From Nissolia schottii (lineage: Eukaryota > Streptophyta > Magnoliopsida > Fabales > Fabaceae): 64,000 nucleotides of DNA. This document shows, one piece after another, positions 44,983-57,153 of this stretch. The position numbers were made by a program, and so were the translations under genes. The notes under the pieces were generated by a model, which saw only the letters and a program-made list of their open reading frames with translations, ran no database searches and had not been told where the DNA came from. The stretch lies in NCBI GenBank assembly GCA_003254905.1, contig QANU01018688.1, forward strand, positions 399,552 through 463,551. The letters run 5' to 3'. The stretch's first letter is position 1, and the number at the start of each line of letters is the position of its first letter.

Positions 44983-45192
44983 TAATAGTGTGTAACACTT
45001 TTAACTTAACTAAGAAGTTTGTTGCAGTTAGTTAGCAATTGGTTAGAATTGTTTATGTGTTAGTTATAGCAGTTAGCTTGGTGTGCAAGCAATTGTTGTT
45101 GTATATAAATGGCATTGCCATATGAAGTAATATAACTTTTTCATTCTCTCCATTTCCATTCCCTCAAGTTTCTTGCTGCACAAGTTCTGTTA
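44983..45192 (+). repeat. 3' LTR of the complete copia element
   Basis: 210 bp, same length as the 5' LTR, with about nine substitutions. Followed by A and then ATTAC. Confidence 0.9.
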
Positions 45193-45763
45193 AATTACGA
45201 ATAGATTAATTACTGATTTCGTGAATGCATACCTTGGTCAAGACCAAAAAAAAAAAGGTATTACTTTGATCTCTCTCAATTAATTCCCAGGCGTGCGTGC
45301 GTGCCCTAACTTTCTTGTCCATTCCGCGTTTCTAACGTTCTACGGTGCATTTAAATGAGTTTTGTTTTGACCATCAATTACAAAGACAACTTGTTGTACT
45401 AGTACTATATTATGACTAATATTTTGTCCTATATATATAAAAATAGAAGATCAAGACAAACTTGAAATTGACATCTTCTTCACATGGTTTTGGTTTAGTT
45501 GTTATCTTCTTGTCACTGCATAGGATGGAAATAACAAAAATATGAAGCTACAATCTCATTGATAAGTTTTCGTCAAGAGATGATGTTTAAGTGTTAATAA
45601 AATTTGGCATTTTTTTCTTTTAATTAGTACTGAAGTAGGAGCCCTATATTAGGATCTATATCCATAACATAATTGTTTTTTCTTGGTGCTTATAATTTAT
45701 ATAATTGTGAAATTCAAATATAGAGCATAAGAGGAAGAACGGGAATGGGAGTGGAAAAACAAT
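45193..45763. other. Intergenic, AT-rich
   Basis: No supported gene. Confidence 0.4.
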
Positions 45764-45944
45764 GGTATGTTTGGTATTAATTTTTATTTTTTATTTTTAT
45801 AATTTATTATTTTTAAGATTTTGTGAAAAAATAATAAAAACTATAAAATTTAGTTTTCTGTTTTCATTTTCTATTTTTACTATTTTCTTTACAAAATCTT
45901 AAAAACAAAGAACTTTGGAAATGGATACTAATACCAAACACACC
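45764..45944. mobile_element. MITE with TGTTTGGTATTA termini
   Basis: Ends GGTATGTTTGGTATTAAT and ACTAATACCAAACACACC are inverted. The inside is poly-T/TA-rich with TTTTTAAGATTTTGTG and its complement CACAAAATCTTAAAAA-like partner, so the whole 181 bp can fold back. Resembles hAT-related MITEs common in eudicots. Confidence 0.7.
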
Positions 45945-46373
45945 CTAAGTTTCTCATGACCCGGAATATGTACTAATTAATTGGAAAAAAAAATAAAACA
46001 CAGACACGCTGGATAAAATTATAGTTTTATGTTTTTAATTTAATTGAAGAGCCCATTTAATTTTATATTATGATTACAAGTATTGTATCTAGTTTGATTT
46101 TAGGATTAGGTTATTTTTTTTAACTCAGATACTATCTTATAATGACCTAATTAATGACTAAGTTAAAATAATTGGGTTAACCTAATATTTAGATAATATA
46201 TTAAGATATTAACATTATACATAATAAAGTCAAAATTTTAGATGTGACAAACTAAATTTAAAAGATATTTTAATATATAAAATTCAAAACAAATTATATT
46301 GATATAAAAGTAACATAATATTTTGTAAATAATGTTAATCGAAATACAAAAAACTTAGTATAATTTATTACTT

Positions 46374-48061
46374 GGGTGAATACTTGTATAGGTCCTTGAG
46401 CTTTTTTGCGTTGGCCACATAGGTTCCTAGATAAAAAAAAATGTCATCCGCGGTCCCTAAGCTTTCCATCTATTACCCTCGTTCATCCCTCTGTCAGTTT
46501 GCAACGTAGCACGCTGTTAACGCCGACTACTCGTCACCAGACTTTCAATTTAATCCTAAACTTCTAATAAATGACCTAAGTAGTTCCTAGACAATTATAT
46601 AATTGCCCAAATAAGTCTTTCACCTTAAATTAAATAGATTTTTTTTATGCACCCTAAATATATGACACCCTTGATAAGTGATATTATATGAGAACCACAA
46701 AATATAATAAAAAATTTAATATAAACACTCCATCAAATTGCACTCTCTCTTTTACTTTCACTCTCTCTACTCCATCTTTATATCACATGAGTTTTTCAAC
46801 ATAATAAAACATGTATCAATACTTATAAAAAATATATAAATATTTATAAAAAAAATGTATCAATAAGCCTTTACAACATGTAAGTATCAACATATATTTA
46901 CTACAAGAGAGAGTGTGATTTGATGGAGAGGAAATATGTCATGAATATTAAAAAATAATAGTGTTGATACATTTTTTTAGCAAGTATTGATAATTTTCTT
47001 AACAACCATTGATACCTTTTGAAAAAAGAAAGTTTATTTTGTCTTCTCTTTCATTTCTCACAGGTGACTCTATGGTTGCACGTATTTACCATGCATAAAC
47101 AATTGTTGCAAATGTATCAATACTTGTTAAAAATGGTATCAATATTATTTGTTAGTATTTTAAACACATTTTCGCTCCATTAAAATCACACATTCTCTCT
47201 ATCAAGTCAAACATTCTTTCCTCTGTTTTCACTCTTCTACTTCTGCCCGAAGGTCACTCATCACGTGGGTATATCAATATCATAAAAATGGTATTAACAT
47301 TTAAAAAAATATATATATATCGACATTTCAAAAAGTATCAACATATTAAATATATATTAATGTTTGCAAAAAATGTATCAATGTATTACGATAATACCAA
47401 CATATCAATACATTTTTTTACTACGAACATTGATACCGTATTATTATGCTGATACTTGTGTGATATAAAGACATGATACAATTTTCATAAACGGTGATAC
47501 TTTTTTTCACAACCATTGATACCCTCATAATGATACTCGCATGCTGTAAAGACATGTTGACACATTTTTTTTATAAACATTGATACTTTTTTTTTATATG
47601 CGTTGATACATTTTTTTATTATATTGAAAAACTTATGTGATATAAAATGGAGTAGAGAGAGTGAAAGTAAAAGAGAGAGAGAGCGCAGTTGGTGGAGATA
47701 GTGTGTTTATATTAAAATTTTTAATTATATTTTGTGATTCTCATATGATATCACTTGTCAAAGGTGTCTTGTATTTAGAGTGTGCAAAAAATATTCCTAT
47801 TTAATATAAAGTGAATAAGTGAGTTATTTGAAAAATTATATAATTATCTAGAGACTACTTAAGATATTTATTAGAAACTCAAAAACTAAATTGAAAGTTT
47901 GGTGATGAGTAGAAGATATTAATGATGTCATTACGTTGCAGAATGACAGAAATAAATGAGATGATGAATGAAAAGCTTAAGAAATGCTGAGAGCATTTTT
48001 TTTTTCAAAAACCTAGGTAATTAACACAAAAAAGCTCAAAAACATATGTGAATATTCACCC
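46374..48061. mobile_element. Fold-back element with ~450-bp terminal inverted repeats, probably Mutator-like
   Basis: The left end GGGTGAATACTTGTATAGG and the right end TATGTGAATATTCACCC are inverted. The homology continues inward for roughly 450-500 bp per arm. Left-arm blocks CAACGTAGCACG, AGACTTTCAATTTA, TAATAAATGACCTAAGTAG and CTTTTACTTTCACTCTCTCT recur as reverse complements near 47930, 47895, 47860 and 47655. Flanks TTATTACTT (46365-46373) and TCACTACTT (48062-48070) match at 7 of 9, fitting the 9-bp duplication of Mutator-like elements. The roughly 750-bp centre is itself made of short ATGTATCAATA / TATTGATAC words in both directions. No transposase is encoded. Mutator identity is inferred from arm length and duplication size. 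Confidence 0.75.
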
Positions 48062-48719
48062 TCACTACTTCTAAAAAATTATAATTTTTAATAAATTATA
48101 TAACTTCAGACCAAATTATATCAACTTGGATTATATCTTAAACCTAACCTAAAAAAGCACCAAATCTAATTTAGCATCTCGAATCCATCCGCATAAACCT
48201 AGAGCTTATAAGTTGAGCCAAGTGATCGGACTGGATCAGGTTATGAACGGTCATACTTTTAATTCATCTAAATTACGGAGGGTGGGGTTTGCTTGCACGG
48301 ATGAGATGGATGAATTATTGGAACGTGACACATACATACATAGATTAGAGACGAGGGGGGCCCACAAGCCTGATACATGCACGGCAATGGTGAGACAACA
48401 CGCCACCTTCCGTAATTTTAGGGTTTAATTTGTTTTCATTTTCACTCCTAACTCTCTTATCCCTTTTCTTCTCTCTCTCCCTATAATAATTCAATTCAAT
48501 CTCATTCTTCTTCCTTCTTCTTGAGTACCGAGCCACAAGCTTTTAGTCGCCGTGGTCCTTTTCCAGGGAAAATTTTCATCATATTACTCTCAACAACAAA
48601 AATTATAAGATTTATTTTACGCAACGTTAATGAAGTGTGTTTATAAGGCGTTATCTAAACCTTTAATAGTGGATTTTTCATAAGCATATTCTCCCAAAAT
48701 ATGACAAATCTATGTAATA
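48062..48719. other. Intergenic; small GC-richer patch 48230-48540
   Basis: A short open frame at 48213-48428 has no recognised motif. 48430-48520 is CT-rich and leader-like. No gene is supported. Confidence 0.4.
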
Positions 48720-48980
48720 TGCATACGAACAAGATTTATAATTGTATGAGTAACGGTACTAAAATCGCCACAAACCATGAAAATTTTAGTGTCATTTTAA
48801 AATAAAAACAAAGAATTTATGATATACTGAAATCGTCATGGGTGACAATTTCAGCATTTACAGGACCTGAAATCATCACACTTGATGACGATTACAACCT
48901 TTTTTTAAATAATTTTAAGATCATCTTACATTATGATAATTTCAGTTTTTCGATCCATACATTTATAAAATTCATATCCA
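48720..48980. mobile_element. Palindromic MITE, TCTGAAAT family, copy 2
   Basis: Left AAGATTTATAATTGTATGAG and right CCATACATTTATAAAATTC arms are inverted. The centre contains ACTGAAATCGTCATGGGTG and ACCTGAAATCATCAC units as in the copy at 26850. Arms are more diverged than in the other copies. Confidence 0.5.
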
Positions 48981-49269
48981 ATTTACTTTTTTGAGCAACA
49001 ATTATTAATAAGTTATACAAAAGTTAATGCTCCTTTACTAGTGGTGGCCTTTGATAGGCAGCACTTTATAAATATTACATAAAATTAATTTAAAAATCAG
49101 TTCTGCACATTTCAATTTAAGAGGAGACAATATAAGTTAGAAGAGAGAGAAAATATCTAAAATTAACATTTTGAATTCTAATTTTAGAGTCAAATTCATA
49201 CAAATATAAATCGATAATTATGTGTCAGTCTCCTAGATACAAAAATAATGACATGTATCATTAGACAAG
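48981..49269. other. Intergenic, AT-rich
   Basis: No features seen. Confidence 0.4.
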
Positions 49270-49603
49270 TATCATGTCATAGTATTGTCATTGCGATAAC
49301 TTAAGTTATGTGAACAACTTATAATCATTGCTAAAGTTTTCCTTTTTAAAAGTCGCTTTTAATTACCAATAAAATTCCATCTTTTCACATCAACTTTAGG
49401 TTACTACCAAATCATCATCTATAGCGGCGACGGAAAATATTATGCTTTAGCAATTTTGCATATCGTTACATGACTTTTCCCAACAAAATTTAAAGTGATG
49501 ATATGTGGTGACATTTTTGGCATTGCTATAAGACTTTTTTAAGGTGACATAAAACTTTTGACAACGACAAAAATTGTTACAAAATATCGTATTTTTAGTA
49601 GTG
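49270..49603. mobile_element. CACTA-like MITE, right end only
   Basis: The right edge ATCGTATTTTTAGTAGTG (minus strand CACTACTAAAAATACGAT) is a CACTA-type terminus. Just inside are GACAACGACAAAAATTGTTAC and other short inverted words. The left end could not be placed, so the start coordinate is nominal. Confidence 0.45.
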
Positions 49604-50350
49604 ATAATCTTATGTTTTTCATTTCTTAGATCCAAACATAAATTAATTTATTATTTGGCCAACTGGCTATTGTTTTTGATTAATTATAATCATAATATAA
49701 TGCGCTGTTGAATAAAATCAGTGTCAAGTGCAATGCACGCACCTCCACCTCGTGCAGTGCACGCACCACCACCTCTCCTCTCCATGTCTCACTTGTAGTA
49801 GTCAAGGGTTTTTGTTTATTATATATGTTAGATAAAATAAGACTTCATGGTAAGATATGAGAAAAAAAAATTTGGTGTGTCTATTAGGGTATTTTAACAC
49901 ATTATTATTAGAAAAAGAGAGTAATCTTTCGAACAATAAACTAAGATCCTCCTTAAAATCATTGTGTGTCTTTATTATTATTGTTGTTTTCATTTTACTT
50001 TTTTAAAATTATAATTTACATGGTATATAGTAATTAGATTATAAATTATCTTTCGCCTTAATTAAGTTTTGAACCTTATATTTTAGTCATGCAATCATTT
50101 TAGTCTTTTGTAGCTTTAATTTACTGAGTTTAATTCTTTAATTCATCGATTATATATCCATTATTATCCTTAAGTAAATTTTATTCATGCTGTTATGATA
50201 AATGAAATGTCATAACCTTATATAAATGAAAAATAACAATATATAGCATGCAAAGTAAAATATAATTTTCGGCATGTTAAACTTTAATATTTCACCATGC
50301 TTGTAATCTCCAATATTATACATAACCATTAGCCCTAATTATTGAGAATT
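49604..50350. other. Intergenic
   Basis: Contains a 24-bp near-tandem duplication (GTGCAATGCACGCACCTCCA / GTGCAGTGCACGCACCACCA, 49727-49772). No gene is supported. Confidence 0.45.
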
Positions 50351-50587
50351 TTTGTTACAAAGATGTCGCACAATATTAATATTCGTGAAGAAAAAACAGC
50401 ATAATGCCTAAAGCAAGAACAACAAAATCAACAAAACAACTACAAATTAATTTACTTTATTTTAGATTTTGCATATTAAGTTCAATCCAAAATTGGTTTT
50501 TATATTAGAATTGTATAATTTTTTTTCTTATTGATTATACTTTGAACTTGATCTTTATAATTTTTTTCATTTCCTTAATTGAAGACC

Positions 50588-50808
50588 ATCCATCATAAAC
50601 CGGTTGCGCCATTATAAGTGTGATCAATGTGATAAGAAGTTCCCAACTATTAGAGGTTTAAAAAGCCATCAAAGTAATTACCACAGTAAGAAAGATGAAT
50701 ATGTTGAAGCCCTTCCACACACGCACCCATTCAACCTTCTCAGCAGTATATTGAAGCTTCTCTAAAGAAGGCACAGCTCGGGAATGATAAGATACAAATA
50801 TAGATTCA
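50588..50808 (+). pseudogene. Possible C2H2 zinc-finger exon
   Basis: After a pyrimidine stretch and an AG acceptor (about 50583) the frame reads PSIINRLRHYKCDQCDKKFP, then TIRGLKSHQSNYH. This gives C-x2-C-x12-H-x4-H with the hydrophobic F and L of a classic finger. The frame continues SKKDEYVEALPHTH; after a one-base shift it reads QQYIEASLKKAQLGNDKIQI to a TAG near 50808. A strong donor ACAGTAAGA also occurs at about 50688. A later stretch near 51217-51308 (RELEWEIKLTALSSVHIKI, then RRKIAPEKRLRFC and a stop) follows an ATACAAATCAG acceptor and could be a terminal exon. A full gene cannot be assembled, so this may be a fragment or pseudogene. Most plant fingers carry QALGGH; this one has TIRGLKSH. 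Confidence 0.4.
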
Positions 50809-51319
50809 TCTATGATTGTCTATGTTAATATTTAGAGTTTATCATGTTTTTCCCCCTCTTGTTAGGATATATATTATCTTATTTCTTCAAATTAATAATT
50901 GAGTTTAAATGGAAATTATTGACTAATTAGGGTTTTAGCTCTTATGGGTAATAAATATCCTTATTAAGTGTCTATTTGAGCTTTCATATATGTTTTGGTT
51001 GATAAAAGAATTGTTTATAAAATTTGTGTTTGAAATATTCTATAGTACTTGTTAACTTTCGGTTTGAGTAATATTAATTGTAATGTGGTATTTTAATTTT
51101 CATTTTGAGCTAATTATATTAAGTTTTTTCAATCAATATTTTTAAGTAAAGTAATTGGTTAATGTTTAAAGTAATTTATATATCTATCTACCACATTTAT
51201 TTATATATACAAATCAGAGAGCTTGAGTGGGAGATAAAGTTAACAGCCCTCTCCTCTGTACATATCAAAATTAGAAGGAAGATTGCACCTGAAAAAAGGC
51301 TGCGGTTTTGCTAAAAGTA

Positions 51320-51794
51320 AGCTTGAATTTGTATCATTTATTTATTTATTTATTCATAATTTCAAGCAAAATCTAGATAGATTGATCTTGATGTCGATTG
51401 CTTATTTGTTTAATAATGAATGTTAGATGTGAAACACTAAGACTTGACAATGCAATTCATAATTTTCTCTATGTTGTAAACCAATTTCCCAATTAATTTT
51501 GCACTTCTGTTACATGTACACCCTTATTTCATACACCATACATACACTGATATTATAATACTGTGGGCCCTATACAATAACCACCTCATCCACTCTCTCC
51601 CCCACTTTCACCAAGAAACACGTGAAGTGTGTTTGTTTTGAGCGATATGATGCAAACACTTTGTATGAATCCATTTTTTTTTTTTATGTAACCATTTTTA
51701 TTGTAAATACTTCAGTAAATATATGAAAAATTTTGTTTTGGTCACATAACCTACAATGAATCAATTTTTTTTTCGTGGATTAAGTTGTTGAAAT
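51320..51794. other. Intergenic
   Basis: No features seen beyond AT-rich sequence and a T tract. Confidence 0.4.
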
Positions 51795-52690
51795 GTTGAG
51801 AATGTGATATGTGATCTGTGGATAATATTTGAGCATATGTCCACTTAATGTTTGCGCATATGCCCACTTAAAGTTTGTATTATATATCAGATTCCCATTC
51901 TTTTTTTGCATTTGTAACATACAAATAATCATTACATCACACCATCTAGTATTTAATCGTTGGAGTAAATAAAAATTCAATTTGTGTCAAAAAAAATGTA
52001 TACAATGCTATATGAATTATTTCTTGAAAGGTTGAGAATGTGCCAGAATGCACATCCTCTTCCTAAAAACAAAGACATTTTGTGTGTGACCTATACATAA
52101 TGTTTGCATATATATCCACTTAATATTTGCGCTTATGCCCACTTAAAATTTGTACTGCACATTAGTATCTTCATTTTTGTGCATCAGTGACAGACACATT
52201 CTGATTATATCTCATCATCTAATGTTTAATCATTAGAGCAAATAAAAAATTCAATATGTGTCAAAAATTTATAATGTTTTATTTTATGTATTATTTGTTG
52301 AAAGGTTGAGAATGTGCCAAAATGCACATCCTCTTCCTAAAAAAACAAAAACATTTCTGTGGTCTTGTGGGTAAAGTTTGCATATATGTCCACTTAATGT
52401 TTGCATTTATGCATATTTAAAGTTTGCACATTCTGCAACAAGTCATATTCTGTCTTTTGTGCATTTGTGACAAACACACACTGCTTATCACACCACCTAG
52501 AGTTTATTGATGATATCTACCAAAAATGTATCAAAATGATAATATATATACATTAATTGTTCAAATGTTGGCGATGTGCCAAAATGCACGTCCCCTACCT
52601 CGAACAAGGCATGACCTGTGTCGCGCTCATAATGTTTGTGCTTAAGCCCTATTAATGTTTGCACTTATGTCCATTTAAAGTTTGTACAAT
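51795..52690. repeat. Diverged tandem array, unit about 236-274 bp, four copies
   Basis: Unit starts are marked by GTTGAGAATGTG at 51795, 52031 and 52305 and by GTTGGCGATGTG at 52567. Each full unit then carries GCATATATGTCCACTTAATG, TTTGCGCTTATGCCCACTTAA, a GTGACAGACACA-like stretch and ATCACACCACCTAG...TTTAAT. Words such as CCACTTAAAGTTTG recur in order. No protein domain is present; the array is a degenerate satellite-like repeat or part of an unknown element. Confidence 0.75.
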
Positions 52691-55194
52691 CTATTTTCTG
52701 TCATATAAAACTTCAGAACACTGTAATTTCACATCATCATCAACAATCAAACACTCTCCATGGAAATTCATCAAAAAAAGGTCCAAAAATTACCACATAT
52801 TCTTGTATTGCCATTTTCGATTACTAACCAACTGAGATTACGATTGTATAAGTTTTGATTGTCGAATTTGCACTCGAAACTTTGATTTCCATGGATGATT
52901 ATGGTTTCCATGGAGCTCGCATTTTGCTTAAGAGGTGGTTATGGAGGATTTCGAATTCCATGGAGCTATCGATTTCAATTCAGAGGTGGTTGAGGACGAT
53001 TCTGTTACAATATGGTTAAGAAACCATCACGTATGAGATTCTGATTCAAATTAGAGTGCGTGTGGGAGTGCGTATTTTTCAAATAAGGAAAGTCTATTGT
53101 ATTCCATATTAATTGATAGTGAAACTGTATAGAACAGTGGCGTATATATGAGTGTATGAATATTGGATGTACATAGAGCATTTTCGTTAATTTTGGGCTA
53201 TTTAAATCAATATTTAACCAAACAATGATTTAATGTAATTGTCATCAATTGATTTAATCAGATGATAAACAATTTTATAATTTATATACGAGTAAATTAG
53301 AAAATTGAAATTGTTAATGTATAAATTTACTTTCATCACCAGCATATGAAGAAATACAAATTGTATCAAATAAAGTCATGTTATATAATAGTAGGTCCCC
53401 AAAAAAAAATCAAATCTTTGAACGTTAGATTCTGTATTTCATTATCATTTGCAACAACATTGGCCATAGATTTAGACATTTATATAGGCTTCTGACTTGG
53501 TCCTTCCACCTGACACTATTTTCTTAGTTTAGCCTCTAATTGTCTTAAGTAATTCTTTAAATAATCTAACTATTTTTTTAAGACATTAGATAAAGAGATT
53601 AACCTGTTATTTTCTTATATTAAAGAATTAAATAAGACACATAAAATTCAAAGATCAAATAAGATATTAACTCATGGTTATATAAATATCAATTAAAAGA
53701 ATCTTAAAGGACGCACGTAATCGATGTATGACTTTGATGCAGCGATGCATGTGAATTAGTTTAAAAAGACGAGTATATATATCGTGGATATTGGATAGCA
53801 AATCTCAAAGTAAAGAAAAAGATGAGCATTTTTTTTGTCATGCAACTTGCTGTGTTGACAAAGGGCTTAGTATTATCAATTATTATTCATGATCAATTTG
53901 TACAAATTCTTAGAAACTCACATTGATAGAAAAAGTCTGCATTGAAATAAGTCCCCGTATAGAATAAGAATTGCTGATGTGATGGGTAGGCGTGAAAACT
54001 AATTCAAGAGGATGAAGGTTTGTTAGACGAGTGATGATAGATTTATTCATTAAATATAAAATATTGTGTTGATTTATTAATCATAAATCATTTAATTAAA
54101 TTTTAATAGGATTCGTGTTTTGTTGAAATTGCATTTAATGATAGATAATAAGTGAGTTGCTACAATATTCTATGTTTAATAAATATAAATAACATGTTTT
54201 TTTTTCTTAGATTGGCAATTAGGAAGATATGAGATTTTTTCTAAAGCTTAGTTAGAGGGAACATATATATAAGTATAATTGAAAAAGGAATTTTGACTTA
54301 TTGAATGAAGTTTCTGTACCTGCATGTGTTGAAAAATATAGAATTAACGGAAAAAAAGAAATAATTGGGGAAAGTGTATATATTTGCTAGGTGGGCCTTG
54401 GCCCATTGACTCATTTGATAACTAGATGATCTGCAGTTAGTTCCCCAAGGCCCAACCAAAGCCGAAACCATTCTTCATTCACACCATTAGCAATATAACT
54501 CAATGTATCACGAATGAGTACAGAAAAATAGTAATTTTTAAAAATCATGCCGCCTAAAAGCTTAATTTATTCGGTAGAAATAATTGAATGATTTTATATT
54601 TAAATTAAAATTTAATATATTTATCAAAAAAGTATGAGTGATAAAACTTAAACCCTAAATTACTTGGTCATGTTTCAATGATAGTTGACAATGTATATTA
54701 TTTTGATGTGATGTAATTTGAGTATTTAATTGCATGGTAAAATTTTTATAATATTCATAAAATTATTTAGCTGTTTTTATTTAAAATTGTTTGGGAGAAA
54801 TAATTTTTAAGACTATCTATAGTTATTAGCTCTTTTGGCGTTTCGTATTTTCTTACATATGATTTACAAAATATATGTATTTTTACTAAGTTTAAGACCA
54901 AGCAAGCAGGGCTTTTTTAATAAGAATCTATATGTGATTGTTGTTTATAATAACAAGGAAAAGACTATACTTAGATTTTTTATTAGTAGGCTTTTTATCT
55001 TCTATCATCCAACTTGCTTTATTTATGCTTTCATATAGGGGGCATTTCATTTAAGTGCGTGCCTCCAAACTAGGGTGCAAGAGGATACTCCATCACACTC
55101 TTGCGTGCTAGGGTAGGTTTTGGGTATAGTACCTATATGTTGATTTATTAATTTGTTACTACAAATATAAAATCACAATCAATCTATCACACAC
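52691..55194. other. Intergenic, AT-rich
   Basis: 52840-53050 has repeated CCATGGA/GCTC words (GATTTCCATGGATGATTATGG and similar). No coding region is supported. Confidence 0.4.
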
Positions 55195-55195
55195 A

Positions 55196-55234
<39 letters not shown>
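55195..55234. repeat. Compound microsatellite (GT)n(AT)n
   Basis: The tract is flanked on both sides by CAATCTATCAC, giving a short direct repeat around it. Confidence 0.9.
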
Positions 55235-55235
<1 letters not shown>

Positions 55236-56465
55236 AATCTATCACGTATGATTCAGTGTAATTAATATCAAAACACAAAGCATACTTTTCTTCACCTACT
55301 AGTGCCCGTGGCTCTATGCACAGAAGAGGAAAAAAATCTCTTCAAAGAAATTTGTTTATAAAGTTCAAATTCAACAATATTTTTTAACCAAGTGTTTTCA
55401 TGGTTAGCGGAAGTAACTAAACTCACACCAAATATTTTTGTAAATAAGAATTAAATTCATACCACATAATTAAGAGATAATGAGTTATCAATATTGTGCC
55501 AAGCCTCCTTATTAATACAAATTAAGCTATATTATATGTTTGATAAAGAATAGCTTGATTTTGTTAATATTTTTTTAATCATTCTTCCTTTTTAAGGTAC
55601 ATTTTATTGCTAAATTTCTAATTGCATATCTAATATATATTAAAGTTTTAAAATTTGTAATATTATTAAATTTATTCTTAAATCACTATTAATTTTAGAC
55701 AATTTTTTTTTATGCTCTTGTATTCAATTAAAGCGAGAGATAATGAAAAATGGATGGAGTAATATCTTTTGCACGTATGTAGTAATACAAGACCGATAAA
55801 GAATATCTTTGTTATATAATAATATAATGAGGAAAGACATTATGTAGGACAGGAGGCGGAGCCTAGTTACACAATGAGTGAGTCTATGATCTTGGACGAC
55901 AATAATATTTGAGTAAGATGGCGATAATAGATATTTGCAAAGGTACCATAACACTTAAGCAAGAATTTGAGTGAAACAAGTTAATTGTATAGAATGAATA
56001 CGTTATCTTAGAGTTACGGCCAAATTAGCCTTTGATACTTGAGTTAGTTACTGAAGTGGTAACTTGTATGCTAAGTTATGCGCATTAGAATCCATGAGGT
56101 ATATTACAGAGATCACGTGTTTTTGTCAAAAGCCATTGGTTCTTTGATTGTTAACACTCGTCCAGGCCATGTCTCCCATGACAGCGCGCACACATTGTCC
56201 CTGTCGTAAGTTGCTTCACGGACTTGAGCTTAAATAGATCGGGATTGGGGTCTGAGCGTGTCATATGGGTCTCAACTTATTGGACCAATTTTGGGCTTAA
56301 GAATTTATCCCATAACAATTTTAATTATTATAAAATGATTGAAATACTACTACTGTAAAATAATTGAACTCAAATATACATAGGGGGGAGAGAGAGAATT
56401 TGTAAGAGAGAAGAAAAAGAGGTTTTTTTTTTACATTTGCATTCCTTTTGAAGAAATAATTATTC
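55235..56465. other. Intergenic
   Basis: An isolated Stowaway-like end (GGATGGAGTAAT, about 55751) has no clear partner. 56130-56290 is less AT-rich. No gene is supported. Confidence 0.4.
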
Positions 56466-56609
56466 ATAATGTGGACAGTACAAAAAAATTATCGATGTAT
56501 GATTTTTTTTAAAAAAAATAAAATTTAGAAGCCTGAAATTGTCATCCTCTATTACAATTTCAACCCAAAAAATCATACATCAGTAATTTTTTTGTATTGC
56601 CCATATCGT
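56466..56609. mobile_element. Palindromic MITE, TCTGAAAT family, copy 3
   Basis: Left GTACAAAAAAATTATCGATG then TATGATTTTTTT, and right AAAAAATCATACATCAGTAA then TTTTTTTGTATTGCCC, are near-perfect inverted arms. CCTGAAATTGTCATCC and ATTACAATTTCAACCC lie at the centre. Shorter than the copy at 26850. Confidence 0.65.
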
Positions 56610-57153
56610 AGATAATTGTTTCTTCAAAAGCCACAATAATGTATATACCCCAGGAAAAGACAAGGATAGTGGGGGAAGGGCTCATAGCAGCATGATTGAG
56701 GATGGAAGGGGTACCTTTACCGAGGGCAATGCCAATGGCAGAAAAGCAAAAGGGTTAAAAAAAGTAAACGGAGTGAGAAAGTGGAAACATCCCACATCAA
56801 CTCAGCACAGACGGCCACATGAGTAAAAATTATCCCCCAATTTACTAACCACAGCTCCCTATCAAATATTTAGTGAATCCAGGTGCATACCAACATACCG
56901 ACTTAAATACTATAATTTAACAATTATGTTAATCAGTGTTTCAAATTAAATTACTATCAATTTAAAAGTGAAAAAAAATATCAAATAATTCTTTCTATTT
57001 TTTTATCTTAAATCAATTATTATAAAGAATTTTTTTATTAATCTTGACTTATATTTAATGTATTTTGATTAATGATTAAGTAGATTTTATAATCATATAT
57101 TAAACATGCATGTGAGTATGACTATAAAAGAATTTTTCTCATATAAAATCTGA
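56610..57153. other. Intergenic
   Basis: No gene is supported; 56650-56830 is less AT-rich. Confidence 0.4.

Larger units (their letters stand above)
40253..45192 (+). mobile_element. Complete but defective Ty1-copia retrotransposon
   Basis: Two 210-bp LTRs (40253-40462 and 44983-45192), a primer-binding site TGGTATCA directly after the first LTR (40463) and a polypurine tract GAGGGGAAGGGGG (44970-44982) directly before the second define a 4,940-bp element. Gag, protease, integrase, reverse transcriptase and RNase H follow in copia order. The LTR ends are TAATAG...CTGTTA, not TG...CA. ATTAC lies directly before the left LTR and one base after the right LTR, the probable 5-bp duplication. I count nine LTR differences (about 4%), so it is older than the gag-only element. 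At least six stops and several frameshifts inactivate it. Confidence 0.9.
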
